NCBI RefSeq assembly: GCF_032854445.1
Contig: NC_088300.1
Coordinates: 70,966,984 to 71,030,983 of the forward strand
From: Liolophura sinensis
Taxonomy: Eukaryota; Mollusca; Polyplacophora; Chitonida; Chitonidae
DNA: 64,000 bases
Direction: 5' to 3'
Each line of letters begins with the position of its first letter. Position 1 is the first letter of the stretch. The notes under the pieces are model-generated. The model was not told the origin of the DNA, searched no databases, and worked only from the letters and a program-made list of their open reading frames with translations. Below, piece by piece: positions 1 to 11,172 of the stretch. The position numbers and the translations under genes are program-made.

Positions 1-519
1 GAACTCACTGGGTGTCACCCGGCCTCGAAAGTGGCCTCCTTCGCTTTGACCAACAGCGCCCCGATGCATCTGACCCAGTACTATGCCTGGACAGGGGCCA
101 TGGCGGGCGTCAGGGAATACGCCATCAAGAACTGTGGGATAATCATCGAGCGTGACCACACGGGGGTGTACTGTCGGAACCCAGAGACCGTCACGTCTTC
201 CTTGTATCTAGTCAGCGGTGCCGTGGCTTCTCATGATCCCAAGAAGACCATTGGTAACGATGTGAATGTTCCCTCATTGGTGTGGATGGCGGGCTGTTGT
301 GTGGACACGGATGGTGCAAGGGTGCGCTCCTTCGCCTTCTACCTCATGAACAAGGCGGATTTCCCTGTGCGTAAGGTTCCTGTCTCCGAGCTAGAGACAC
401 TGCTAAGCGTCATGACAGACCCCAAAGAAGGTGGTGGGTCCCCAATGAAAATTTTCCCAGCATCAGCGGGTATATGTGGGAATCCGCTAAATGACGACAC
501 TGAGCGTCTGAATGTATAG
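1..519 (+). CDS. DNA/RNA non-specific endonuclease-like protein, last exon (5' partial)
   Basis: The frame is open from the window edge to a TAG at 517-519, so no start lies here and the gene begins upstream. The order of motifs fits the C-terminal half of the DNA/RNA non-specific endonuclease fold, a metal-dependent nuclease that is usually secreted or organellar: F-x-LTN-x-AP, then a W followed by a helix ending VREYA, then LYLVSGA, then a strand VPSLVWMAGCCVD, then a late strand SFAFYLMNK and a helix SELETLL. In the family the first helix carries a metal-binding Asn and a conserved Glu (W-x-x-L-E). Here the Glu position reads Met (WTGAM) and the Asn position appears to be Gln, so this copy may be catalytically weak or dead. 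The DRGH active-site segment would lie at or before the window edge and is not visible in canonical form. Family assignment is from motif memory, not a search. Confidence 0.6.
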   Translation, partial: ELTGCHPASKVASFALTNSAPMHLTQYYAWTGAMAGVREYAIKNCGIIIERDHTGVYCRNPETVTSSLYLVSGAVASHDPKKTIGNDVNVPSLVWMAGCCVDTDGARVRSFAFYLMNKADFPVRKVPVSELETLLSVMTDPKEGGGSPMKIFPASAGICGNPLNDDTERLNV

Positions 520-3367
520 GTTAGCCCGTCTTTATGAACGTTTCAAGAAAGGATCATTGATATTACAATCACCTGGGAACAGCAAGAACATAGGCAGTTC
601 AGTGTCTGCCGCTAGTTTTCTCCAGTCAAAAGGATGAACTGAACATATTGCGTGGCGAGTTCATTGCTTCCTTACCCAATGGATTTCATTTAAGCACCGT
701 GCTGCGGGTAAATGATGGCGCTGCCGTGGAACTGTTATCGTGAAACCACTCCGATTTGTGGAGATGAATCCTACTGGCAGTACGGTTATATACTGTTTCA
801 TATGCTTTATGACAGCACACATGCAGACCCAGTGACCAGGTCTGACTAGTGCCTCTCGATATCTCACGGAAATATGTGTCTCATTTTTGTCAGTCTTGTC
901 GTGAGTGAATTTGACGTGAAGAAAATATGGATTATTAGCTAGAGAAAATATTCAACAAATGTAATGACACTGATATATTTAGTAAAACAACCTATGGTAT
1001 CATATTCAATGTGATTTGGAAGCGTAATGACGAATGTTTTCAGCGGATATTGCGATTATAGACTTGACAGCCCAAATGCAGGGGAATGAGCTCTGTAACT
1101 ACCTTTGCGCGTTACGAAAGTGAGCTAAGGGATGAAATATACCAGGCTTAAAACAAAGAGCAGATGCCGTTTCTAACATTATCATAAGTATTGTTTCTTC
1201 GTTTGTTAATGGATATGACGAAATGGCGTCTATGGAATTCGTCGTCGGTGATAAATTTAGCGAATTCATGTGTGTTTCTAAACGATTAATTAGTGCATTA
1301 ATTGCGTGACTATTTATGTAGCAATATTCATCGATGGTGATGAAACTGTTGACATTCATACACAATTGTTCTTCGATATTATGAGAAAACAAAGCGATCT
1401 GCGATGACGCATTTTTCGTTTTATCTAATCCCGTTTATGTTAAAATTCTTGTGTGCGATTATAAATGCTTGTGATGGAGAATTTTATATATAATGAATTT
1501 GATATCTCCTGTTGAATTGTTAATATCTCTGGCAAACCTTCGTTAATTTGTAGTTTTAAAAGCTTTATGAAAGAACAAACGTCATTAAAATGTGTTTGTA
1601 TACTTGATTATCCGTGTTTCTCAGGCTGGTTTGAAGTAGAAAGATGTAAATGAAGAATGTGATACTTTCCAGGAATTTGTGTGTAAAATTCAGGTTTCCA
1701 ATGTCTTTGTTCAGAACTTCTCCTATCTTAACCTCGTCCTTGATGTTTCCCGAAATGTTTCTGCTTTCATTCAGGAGTCACGTGATTGTTTCTCCTGCAC
1801 ATCATTTGAATGAATGAATGATTGAAAGACTAAATGAATGATTATGGCTTAACCCAACGTTGGCAATATGTCAGCGAGAGCGTGACGAGAACATGTTCAA
1901 AAGAACGTCACTTTTTGATAGCTTATAATGTAGTATCCATGCTTTACCACGTACTCAGTGGTATTTCAGTTCAATGACGGCGGGCATTTTTATGTGTAAC
2001 GGAAGCAAATCCAAGTCTGAGGAACAAACGAACCTTACAACGCATGTGATAAACCTCCTGTCGTACAGCAGCCGTGACAAAATCAACGAGAGCTGTTTCC
2101 AACACACTACCGCGTTAGTCAGGGTCGAGTCAACGTCTGGGATAGCCCGCAGGACGCATGTTCAAGGACCTTTGCAGTGTTTTGGATGAGGCAGTGAATC
2201 TCTGAAATGATCGCTTTGTGCACTAGCTTCTCAGCGTAATCCATCTTACTGCACATACCTCCCCCCACCTCCACCAAATACATGCAATGTCATCAAAATA
2301 AAAACACAGAATGGTTGTATAGCGACGAGCAGTTTTGAGCCACTGAGTGACAACACCATTGGAATTTCCGTAAATGCGTATATGTTTTACACATATTGTG
2401 TAAAAGTTTACCTTTTACAGTAAACATTCCAAATTTAGAAGATGAACTTAGGTATTTTTACCTTAAACAGTAATCTTTTTACATTGCGTAAGTTACAGTA
2501 AGTAAAAATGTACATGTTCAGGCACGGGTATATCCCACTCTTTACTCAAATAGCTGAACGTTTACATTTGGACATTTAAAACGCTTGTATTTTTATATAA
2601 TGTATATTATTAATGATTTCTTTCTTGACGCAACTACGCCTACGGGCCTACTGCAGCATGCATGAATGAGAACCACAAGTCTACGTTGCCCGTCAAAAGT
2701 TTACTAAGATAAACGTTAAACTTTACAAGACAAAAGTAAACGTACTCTTTTGTGTGAAATAAAATTTTAATGGATTTGATGCAGCCTAGCTGCACCTTTT
2801 TCAGTAAACATTTACGGGAAAATTTGAACCGTGAAGGCAGAGAACTTTTGTCCAGAATCTTGTGGTGCATCTCTAATACATTTTATTAATAAGATTTTAA
2901 CAAGTATTATTTGTCTTGAGTTTTATGCCCACTTATAATTATTTCACATATACGCGCCAGGTATAGGGTGGCAGTGCGCCATGTCCGCGATGAACCTTTC
3001 CTGCCAACCACCGACCTTATTTATCTTCCGACAATAGCAATCCGCAATATACGTCATGTCTGATGAACTAGAACACAGTAAAGTCTTGTATTATTCACGA
3101 CTGATCACAATGTCACGGACTCCAATGGCTGGGAGCATTGAACGTTATTGCGAATTACACATGTAGGGGTTTATTAATTCGTAACTGTGGAGACGAAATT
3201 TTTAATATCAATTCTACATACGTCTCATTCATGGTTCCAGTTGTTATTAATAAACTGATGCTGGGACGTGGCAAATAGCTGACGATAAGAAAGGGGACAC
3301 AACTCGCTGTCTCCACAGTAATGAGGATGAAAGAGTTAGAATTACTGAATGGCCAGGCAGTATCAGG
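520..3367. other. Nuclease 3' flank and spacer
   Basis: This non-coding stretch follows the nuclease stop. Short chance ORFs on both strands lack splice signals and recognisable motifs. A GAATGAATGAATG run followed by ATTATGGCTTAACCC at about 1810-1865 is the 3' tail of a SINE-like element in reverse orientation; the same tail appears in forward orientation near 28440-28500. An AATAAA lies near 2296 but I cannot tie it to the nuclease transcript. No other gene is visible. Confidence 0.5.
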
Positions 3368-3630
3368 TTTATTTATTTATTTATTTATGTGATTGGTGTT
3401 TTACGCCTTACTCAAGAATATTTCACTTATACGATGGCGGCCAGCATTATAGTGGGTTGAAACCGGGCTGAGACCTGGGGAAACCCACGACCATCCTCAG
3501 TTTGCTTACCGAGCTTTCCACGTACGACCGGAGAGGAAACCAGCTTGAACTCAGAGCAACCGCATTGGTGAGAGACTCATAGGTCATTACGCCGCGCTAG
3601 CGCGCTAACCAACTGAGCCACGGAGACCTC
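3368..3630 (-). mobile_element. SINE family A, near full length
   Basis: Read on the - strand, a tRNA-like head (A box TGGCTCAGTTGGTTAGCGCG, then a B-box-like GAGTTCAAGC) is followed by a body with CCCACCATAATGCTGGCC-type sequence and AGTGAAATATTCTTGAG, then the tail AAACACCAATCA plus (TAAA)n. This is one of the two best-preserved of at least a dozen copies in the window and defines the family. Such elements are transcribed by RNA polymerase III and moved by a LINE partner. Confidence 0.85.
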
Positions 3631-3884
3631 GGCAGCATCAGGTGGATTTTATAAACGCGAACCGTGAACTCATAAATTGGGTACATATATTTGATGAAAT
3701 ACAACCATTTCCATCCGACTTACCTGACAAAAACACTTTGTTGACTGGCATAATCGCGCAAGACAATGGATTTGTCAGTATGTAATACAACATAGGTTGT
3801 ACAAATGGAAGTTGTACCCAAAGCTTAACGGAAATGGTAAATGTATGTGTGTACATGTATGTATGGTTGGGGTTTAATGTCGTA

Positions 3885-4205
3885 CAATTTTCCATGAGCA
3901 GCCGTTAGGCGTGTGCACATTTTCTGTGTCTTCTTGTGATAGGGGAAAGTGCTGCCACCAATGAGGTATCACGCCAAAGAGACCAGACATGACACCCCAC
4001 ACAGTCACATTATACTCTCAGCGATACAACCACTCCTGTTTCCTTCCTTTAACCTCTCAGGCCTAACAATTGTTTAATCATATGACAACGAGGAGTCATT
4101 AGACGTGTGTACACATTCTGTGTTTTTTTGTGACAGGGCAGGTTCATGTCGCCATAGTGCCGCCACCACTGAAGTATCATGCCAAAGACACCAACTTTAC
4201 AATAC
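3885..4205 (-). mobile_element. Two adjacent SINE family C copies
   Basis: Two diverged copies of one element lie side by side in the same orientation. Both contain TGTGCACA- or TGTGTACACA-type sequence, then a stretch reading on the - strand as TTGGCGTGATACCTC and AGTATAATGTGACTG. The first spans about 3885-4075, the second about 4080-4205. The motif GTATAATGTGACTG links them to the copy at 21.06 kb. Confidence 0.6.
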
Positions 4206-4579
4206 AAGTTTAATATGATGTGGCTTTGTCCGACTTTTTTTTTTTGCTTTGTGTTGTCACTAGACTGATCTTGAAACACCCACTAAAATTATATGAAGCA
4301 CGAGAAAGCGGAACACATTCAAAGTTGATAGCAGTCAAGGGGGGGTCACTCTCACTATCAACACACATAAGATCTGCTCACAACGGTTTCTCAATTCATC
4401 CTCATGAATATCGAACTGACCTGGACAACATATTTTTGTATGTTAACCAAGTAAAATATAAAAAAAACTGTCTGGGATTATTCCTCGTTACAATTTTTGT
4501 AAACTACGCTCCATACACATGCAGTTCAATCTCAAGAATATGCAAAAAAGAAACATCTTCGACATTACTATTTATTTAG

Positions 4580-4785
4580 GTGCGTCAGCAACCTGCAGAT
4601 GGTCGTGGGATTCCCCCGGGATGTGTCCGGTTTCCTCCCGCCATAATACTGGCCTCCTCCGTGAAAAAGAAACTATTTATTTATATATTTTTTTTATTTA
4701 TTTGGCTGTTGTTTAACGCTGTACTCATGATTTTTTTTACTTATTCGATGGTGGACAGTATTATTGGTGGAGGAAACCGGGAACA
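4580..4785. mobile_element. Two SINE family A fragments in opposite orientation
   Basis: Positions 4580-4665 match the family A body on the + strand (AACCTGCAGATGGTCGTGGG then TTTCCTCCCGCCATAAT). Positions 4673-4785 match the same family on the - strand, starting with a TTTATT-rich tail followed by ACGCTGTACTCATGA. The result is a head-to-head pair, either two insertions or a rearranged one. Confidence 0.65.
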
Positions 4786-5610
4786 ACAATAACCCTGTGT
4801 AAGTCACTGACAAACTAGCCCGCGCATCGTGAAGGTGTGTACACAACACTGGTGGCAAACAAATGCTCTTCAACGTAGGTTAAACTGCACAAACGGCCAA
4901 ACGAGCGCAGGAGACACCTTGCTGTTACCATGGCACAAGGAACAGTGAAAGCGGGGGAATCTACAAGTCATCTGTCTAAGGTCGGATTTGAACTACAGGC
5001 AGTACCTAAAACTTAGACAATGTGTTCGCAGGGAACAATATCCAGATATCTGCACAATTAACATATACTTTGCATTTCCGACCACAGAAATATAAAACAA
5101 GCTCCTTTTTCGGTTATTTGAAAGATGACAAACCATAATAGTTTCCAGAGACTAAATCATGTAATCGCCGGTATGGCTTCCTGGGTATACACACAGAAAC
5201 ATATCGAGATTGTTGAACTTTCCAGTATGACACTGATATGTTTTCGTAAATGTAATGATTCCCAGCAGTGAGTGTTACGGGGTGGAGTGTCATGCATACT
5301 GTCCTCAGCATGGTGTTCCACTGAGATGGAACTACGTTCATATCGGTATGGCCACGTGGCATAATAATGTAGAAATTCCAAGCCAACAAATAACATCAAG
5401 TTGTCAATACTGTATCATATATAACTTTTGGCGGGCAGAGCAATGCCTTCACCGAACCGTAAAGTTTATGTCAAAAAAAAAAGATTATTGAAGATTCCAT
5501 GAAAGATGTTTAAACTGTGGTTGTGAAATTTTTTTTTTTATTAAATATGATGACTAGAAAAGACTTGGCATGCAGTGAAGAAAACACTTTCAAGATTAAA
5601 ATGAAATTAA

Positions 5611-6202
5611 TTTATTACTCAAATATTATGCAGACTTAAGTCTTACAAAACAAACATTTTAGCTTACGATGATTACTGCTTGAAAACATTCTAATTGACA
5701 ACTGAAACTGATAACTAGTAAAACTAATCATCTAGGCAATAATTATTCACAGGTTTTTTTCTCAGAATTATCATAAGCTGTAAGAAGGAACAGAGGTGGA
5801 AAGTGCTATGCGGAAATCCTATATCGACATGGTGCTAAAATATGATAAGGTACATGGGTACCTAAAACACTACAAATCCATGGTTTACTGTCGGAAGCTT
5901 CTGGTTAAGACTACCATCAGAAAAACAAGTTGTAAAAAGCCTTTGCATGAACACAAGACGACCACAAAATGACCACACGGTGAACGTTAAATACATCTTC
6001 TCCACTCTATTTATACGACGCTTTCTTAGTATTTCTTAACCTTTAAAAACACGCAAATTGCTATGTATCGAACATCTAAATGCGATAAAATTAATTGCCT
6101 CTACAAGCCAACTAAGAAGTAATAGTTATAACACGACATCTGATTGGTCACTGATCTCCAACAGTGTTCATTCGTCACCCAGTATCTTCAGCCATATTAC
6201 AA
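5611..6202 (-). other. Likely 3' UTR of the Ig/propeller gene
   Basis: The stretch directly downstream of the stop at 6203 on the - strand is AT-rich and lacks repeats. A TTTATT at 5611-5616 reads AATAAA on the - strand and is the first good poly(A) signal candidate, which gives a UTR of roughly 600 nt. The end point is inference. Confidence 0.4.
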
Positions 6203-7371
6203 TTACTCAGGCCTTTTGTTTTCGCTGTACACATGAATACTATCATCTTGAGCTACGTACAGAGATTGATTTGCATAGATGATGCTGGATATCGGTCCGC
6301 TTGACTCGGTTCCAACAGATAACCAAGCCAGGGGGGCAAAATTCGAGTCAAAAACTAAAATGACATTCGAAGTCGCGGTGGCTACAAAAATACGGCCTTC
6401 CTCGGTGATGGTGACTTTATGGCAACCAAGCAAACGTTTCTTGACATCCGGAGGAGAACTTTCACCAAGGGACGAGAGAAACTTTTTGTCTTTGTCAAAC
6501 ACGTAAACGTCGCCATTTTTGGAATCCGCAACAAATGTTTGAAACTGATTATTCTGAACAATGCATGTCGGTGTTCTAAGAATCTTCTCTCCAAACCAAC
6601 GTTCACGTTTGCCGACTTTGGAAAAGATTTCGACCTGGTGTGCCTTTATTTCGGTTACATACAAGCCGCCATGACCGGATGTCAGCCAGTTGTACCTTGC
6701 AGGGAATCCTGGGAGGTTAAAACGAATGCGATGCTTCCGCTCTTTCCCCTTTATGTCGATAGACGCAATGTGCCAGCCTTCTTTCTCGCTTCGGCACAGG
6801 ATGAAAAGTGTTCCTTTGTCATCACTGGTCAGCGCCGAAAAGTGTACTTCGACATTCTCCAGAAGTTTATCAAACTGGTTACTGTCAGCAGTGTAACTGT
6901 ATAAACGGTGATCTTCGCACAGGTACAAGGTGTTCTCAGGTACAAAGATCATGTCGTTAATTCTCGCCAGAGAAGGTTTTTCCATGATGGTTTCACTCCA
7001 ATCCAGCTGGATTATGAAGCTTTCCGACGTAACAGTGTCATCATCGGAGTCTTCTTGGCTGTCCTGGTCCCCGCGGTCGTCATCATCTTGGACGTCTGGT
7101 GGGAGGGTTCCTCTTACTTTTGGTAGAATCCACTCACCAGACTTAGGAAGGGTTCCCTTTATAGACTTTGGAAGCGATCCATATTTTGGAAGCGTTCCCC
7201 TATTAGAATGTACAAGTGATTCATCTTTCGGAAGGGAAGAGTGCTTAGGAAGGGTTCGACGTTTGTTTTTCCCACTTATTTCCCCCAAAAGAGTTCCGGA
7301 TTCGTCGTTCATTTGGTTTCCCTCTCGTTCGTCACTGACCAACCGATTATTACCATCCTGGTCATCTAATC
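6203..7371 (-). CDS. Exon 6: LPK repeats, acidic region and beta-propeller
   Basis: The acceptor is a run of T ending TTTCCACAG. The exon is one 388-codon open frame to a TAA. The first part carries LPK at protein residues 305, 311, 325, 331, 339 and 347 plus a degenerate LPP at 354. The acidic DDDDRGDQ and DSQEDSDDD segments follow. The rest is a set of four-stranded repeats with patterns such as LYLCEDHRLYSY, LFILCRS, LYVTEIKAHQVEIFS, TFVADSKNGDVYVFD, IFVATATSNVILVFD and LYVAQDDSIHVYS, typical of NHL/SMP-30-like propeller blades. Confidence 0.9.
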
Positions 7372-7751
7372 CTGTGGAAATTTAAAAAAAAGGTCACTTT
7401 ACCTCTAGAGAAAGAGCCACTGCGGAATAACTATATTAAGCATTCAGAATAAACGATTCATACAGGCAGTTCACTCAGTTTTATTAACCTTTTTAATATC
7501 ACCGGCCTAAAGAGGTGAAAATATTCTCTCAATATTTCGTGTTTTGGTGTATTAAAGAAAATAATTATGTACCACGTTAATGTAAAATCTTATCTTCAAG
7601 TTCCCCTCTCTGGTCGTACGTGGGAAGGTCTGACAGTAACCTACGGATGATTGTGGATTTTCCGGCCTTTGCTTGGCTGCCTCCCACCATAAAGTTACTC
7701 TCCGTCGTATAAATGAAACATTCTTGAGTATGGCGGAAAACACCAATCAAA

Positions 7752-7802
<51 letters not shown>

Positions 7803-10800
7803 ATAGATAGATAGATAAATAAATAAATAAATAAATAAATAAATATCTTCACGTCCCAATGTCAGTGAACCCAAGCATTATTACATAATAACTCTTTCAC
7901 TACACAGCAGTAGTACAGGATACTCTATGGTACTGAGCGGAAAGGCAGACGTATCTGTTAAACGCGTGGTGGGCCTGTTGTACTCCTGCTGCACGGTGCC
8001 AGGTTGTAATTCACAACCGCATATTATACTGAGAAGTTGTCACATAGTACTTCCACAAAGTATAGTGCAACTGAGCACATACAAAACGTTGTGATACCAA
8101 AGCTGATAAGATCTTGTTGAAAGCTAAACGTCAGATGTAACGATCCATCAGTTACGGAACGAAGAGTCCAGAAAAGTAATTGGTTCAAAAGAAAGGTTCC
8201 TCACACTTAACCGATGTATCCATCATTTTAATCAGTGGTATCCGCTATATGTGACGATTTATAACTCATAAACTAACCAATTATTTATCATAAACTCTCG
8301 TAATCACTGATATAATCTCTTGTAGCAGTCGTGATATCATAAAACTTCGTACAGCAATTTTCTGAACGCGACAGCTATCAAGCAAGGTCACCTTCATAAA
8401 GCGTCGTACAGGGATTATTGTACAGTCTAAGATGCCATGCCAAAGTAACCAAAGCAAAGGAAAGTGTTATACGGTGTTACACTCATTATACTGGTAACGG
8501 GCCAACCAATCGTGTTTCCTTACTCTAACTTCTCAGTGCTGAGTGCCAAGAGGAGCAAAACCAAGTGCCGTTTTTAATGTCTTTGGTAGCCTATGACCTG
8601 ACGGTGGACACTCTAACTATTAGGTCACCAAAGTCGTCAACCAGTGTTGATGCCCCGTAATATCCCTGCAGGTAGTTACATGAAAATGACACCTTTATTT
8701 ATTTATTTATTTATTTATTTGATTGGTGTTATGTTTCACTTATTGCACGGACCCCAGCATTATGGTGGGAGGAAACCGAGCAGAATCCGGAATAAACCCA
8801 CGAATACCCTGGCAGACCTTCTCATGTACGATATGGAACCTTTTCCCACTATGTATGAGCTTGTGAACGTACCTTCTAGTATGCATGATATAATGGATCT
8901 TCCTTCCAACGTAATGGTCCACCGTGTATGATCTAACGGACCCTCATTCCAGTGTAATGGTCCACGGTGTATGATCTAATGGACCCTCATTCCATTGTAA
9001 TGGTCCACCGTTTATGATCTAACGGACCTTCATTCCAGTGTAATGGTCCACTGTGTATGATCTAACGGACCCTCACTCCATTGTAATGGTCCACTGTGTA
9101 TGATCTAACGGACCTTCATTCCAACGTAATGGTCCACCGTTTATGATCTAACGGACCTTCATTCCAACGTAATGGTCCACCGTTTATGATCTAACGGACT
9201 TTCATTCCAGTGTAATGGTCCATCGTGTATGATCTAATGGACAATAATTCCAGTATATATGTTATATTGGTCCAGCATGAGATAACAGACCTACCTTCTA
9301 GCTGAGACTTTGTCCTCCGCGTCCTATGAAATCGGTTACAGACACAAATGAGTAGCAGCGGGACCACTAGGCAGATGATTCCTACTATGCCCAGACACAG
9401 GCCGGCTCCGCAGAGGGCGTCTACAATGAGACATGAAACTGATAGTGTATGGACTGTATGCGATGTATAATTGCAGCATAATTATCACGTGATCGCTCTA
9501 TTTGATATGTATAATTACTGCTTGATACGATAATACCGCGGCGTTATTTTGATATTAAAGAAGATAATTTACAACTTCTATGATGTGTCTGGGTGATTCA
9601 ACCCACAAATATGCAGTTCTATGGATATCTTACATGAACATCTGACCATCTACAAAAGCGAATGAAAAACCAAGGTCAGCAGATTATTTACACTGCCTTT
9701 AGTTTTCATAACAACAAACAAACAAAAAACGACAGAAGCAAAAAGAAGCAACAAAAAATAATACGAAACTCACAGAGTCCAGGCCTTCCCATAGTCAGGT
9801 AGAGAGACAAACACACCAGGCTTGCAAACGACAACAGTAATCCGCAGAATGCGCAGCCTAGCAAAGAGAAAAATCAGGATGTGAGAAAATATTTTATTTT
9901 TTATATTTACGTGTACCCTGCAGTTTTGGTCTGTTGTGTCTTAAGAATGTGCTTGAGGTTTGCTTGGAAGACACGATGATCCTACTAAAATAATGCTTAG
10001 CCAGATATATAACTGTTTCAGAAAGGAGGAAGCCAAAATAATATTACTTTACACGCATCGGGAGCCGTAGATCCAGGAAGTTGTAACTTCCTCGCCTGGC
10101 GTCCAGCATGAAGTGGATAGTGCAAGGACAGGTTAACCTGTATTAGTATAATGGCTCGGGCGGAGTGGCTTACTTGCCTTCGGTAAGGCGTCTCAGTGAA
10201 GCAGTACTAGATAAAAGGGCGGTGGAAAAGATTACAGACATTAAAGACATGCAAGCAAATATCCTGTTAACCTTCCTCAGAGCTTACTCTGTTCTTTTCA
10301 GTGTCACATTACTCATTTGCGAGTAATTTAATATATATACGTCTCTGAGAAAGTTAGCACATGTATGTTAATATTCCAAACAAATAAGCCACATTCAAAA
10401 TAAGGTACATTCAAAATAAGGTACATTCAAAATCGCAAATTAGGCATACTAATAAATATCATACTTCACAGAATTCAAAACTAAATTCTGGTTAGTTGTC
10501 AAGTACTGAATTGCTGTACATGTACATTGTAGAAACCTATACCTTGCTATTAAGTGAGTGCTTGGGGTTTAACGTGGTACTTAACAATTCCCTGCTATTA
10601 AAGCAGAAATTCATTTCGAATGTCCATGAGACGAGTGAGATCATGAGATTGTCAAGACATAATATTTTGCCTTTCGTTCATAGCACTACACCCACCGATT
10701 TTAACCTTTTCCGGTAGTTTGAGGGAGCGGAACCATTTGATCCACAAGCCATTTCTCTGGAAGGTGAAGACAATGAGCCAAGTGACAGGAACTATCCAGA

Positions 10801-11123
10801 CCAGCAGTATGACGATGAAAGCGTCGATCACTGAGGGAACAGTTGAGGAAGCTTCCGACACTTCTTGTGAGCTATGAGTCAGGCCTGCATTGGTAATAGG
10901 ACAATATAAAACTTGTTGTCTGTTATCTAACAGTGCAAAATAAAAGAGAAGTTAAAAGCACGTGGCATAACGGCATAATTATACAATAATACGTTACAAA
11001 CAACCCATTGTCCCATTATCGTGCAGATTAAATGATGTTCTTTCAAATGCAATGTAAAAGCAAAATATGAAACCAGATAATATCACTTTTATATATCTAT
11101 CTATCTATCTACCTATCTATCTA

Positions 11124-11172
<49 letters not shown>

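Noticed and set aside
6279-7385. Several + strand ORFs of 68-161 codons
   Set aside because: They are reading-frame shadows of the long propeller exon on the - strand.
8865-9256. CRISPR-like array
   Set aside because: Units are contiguous 43-bp tandem copies with no unique spacers, in animal DNA.
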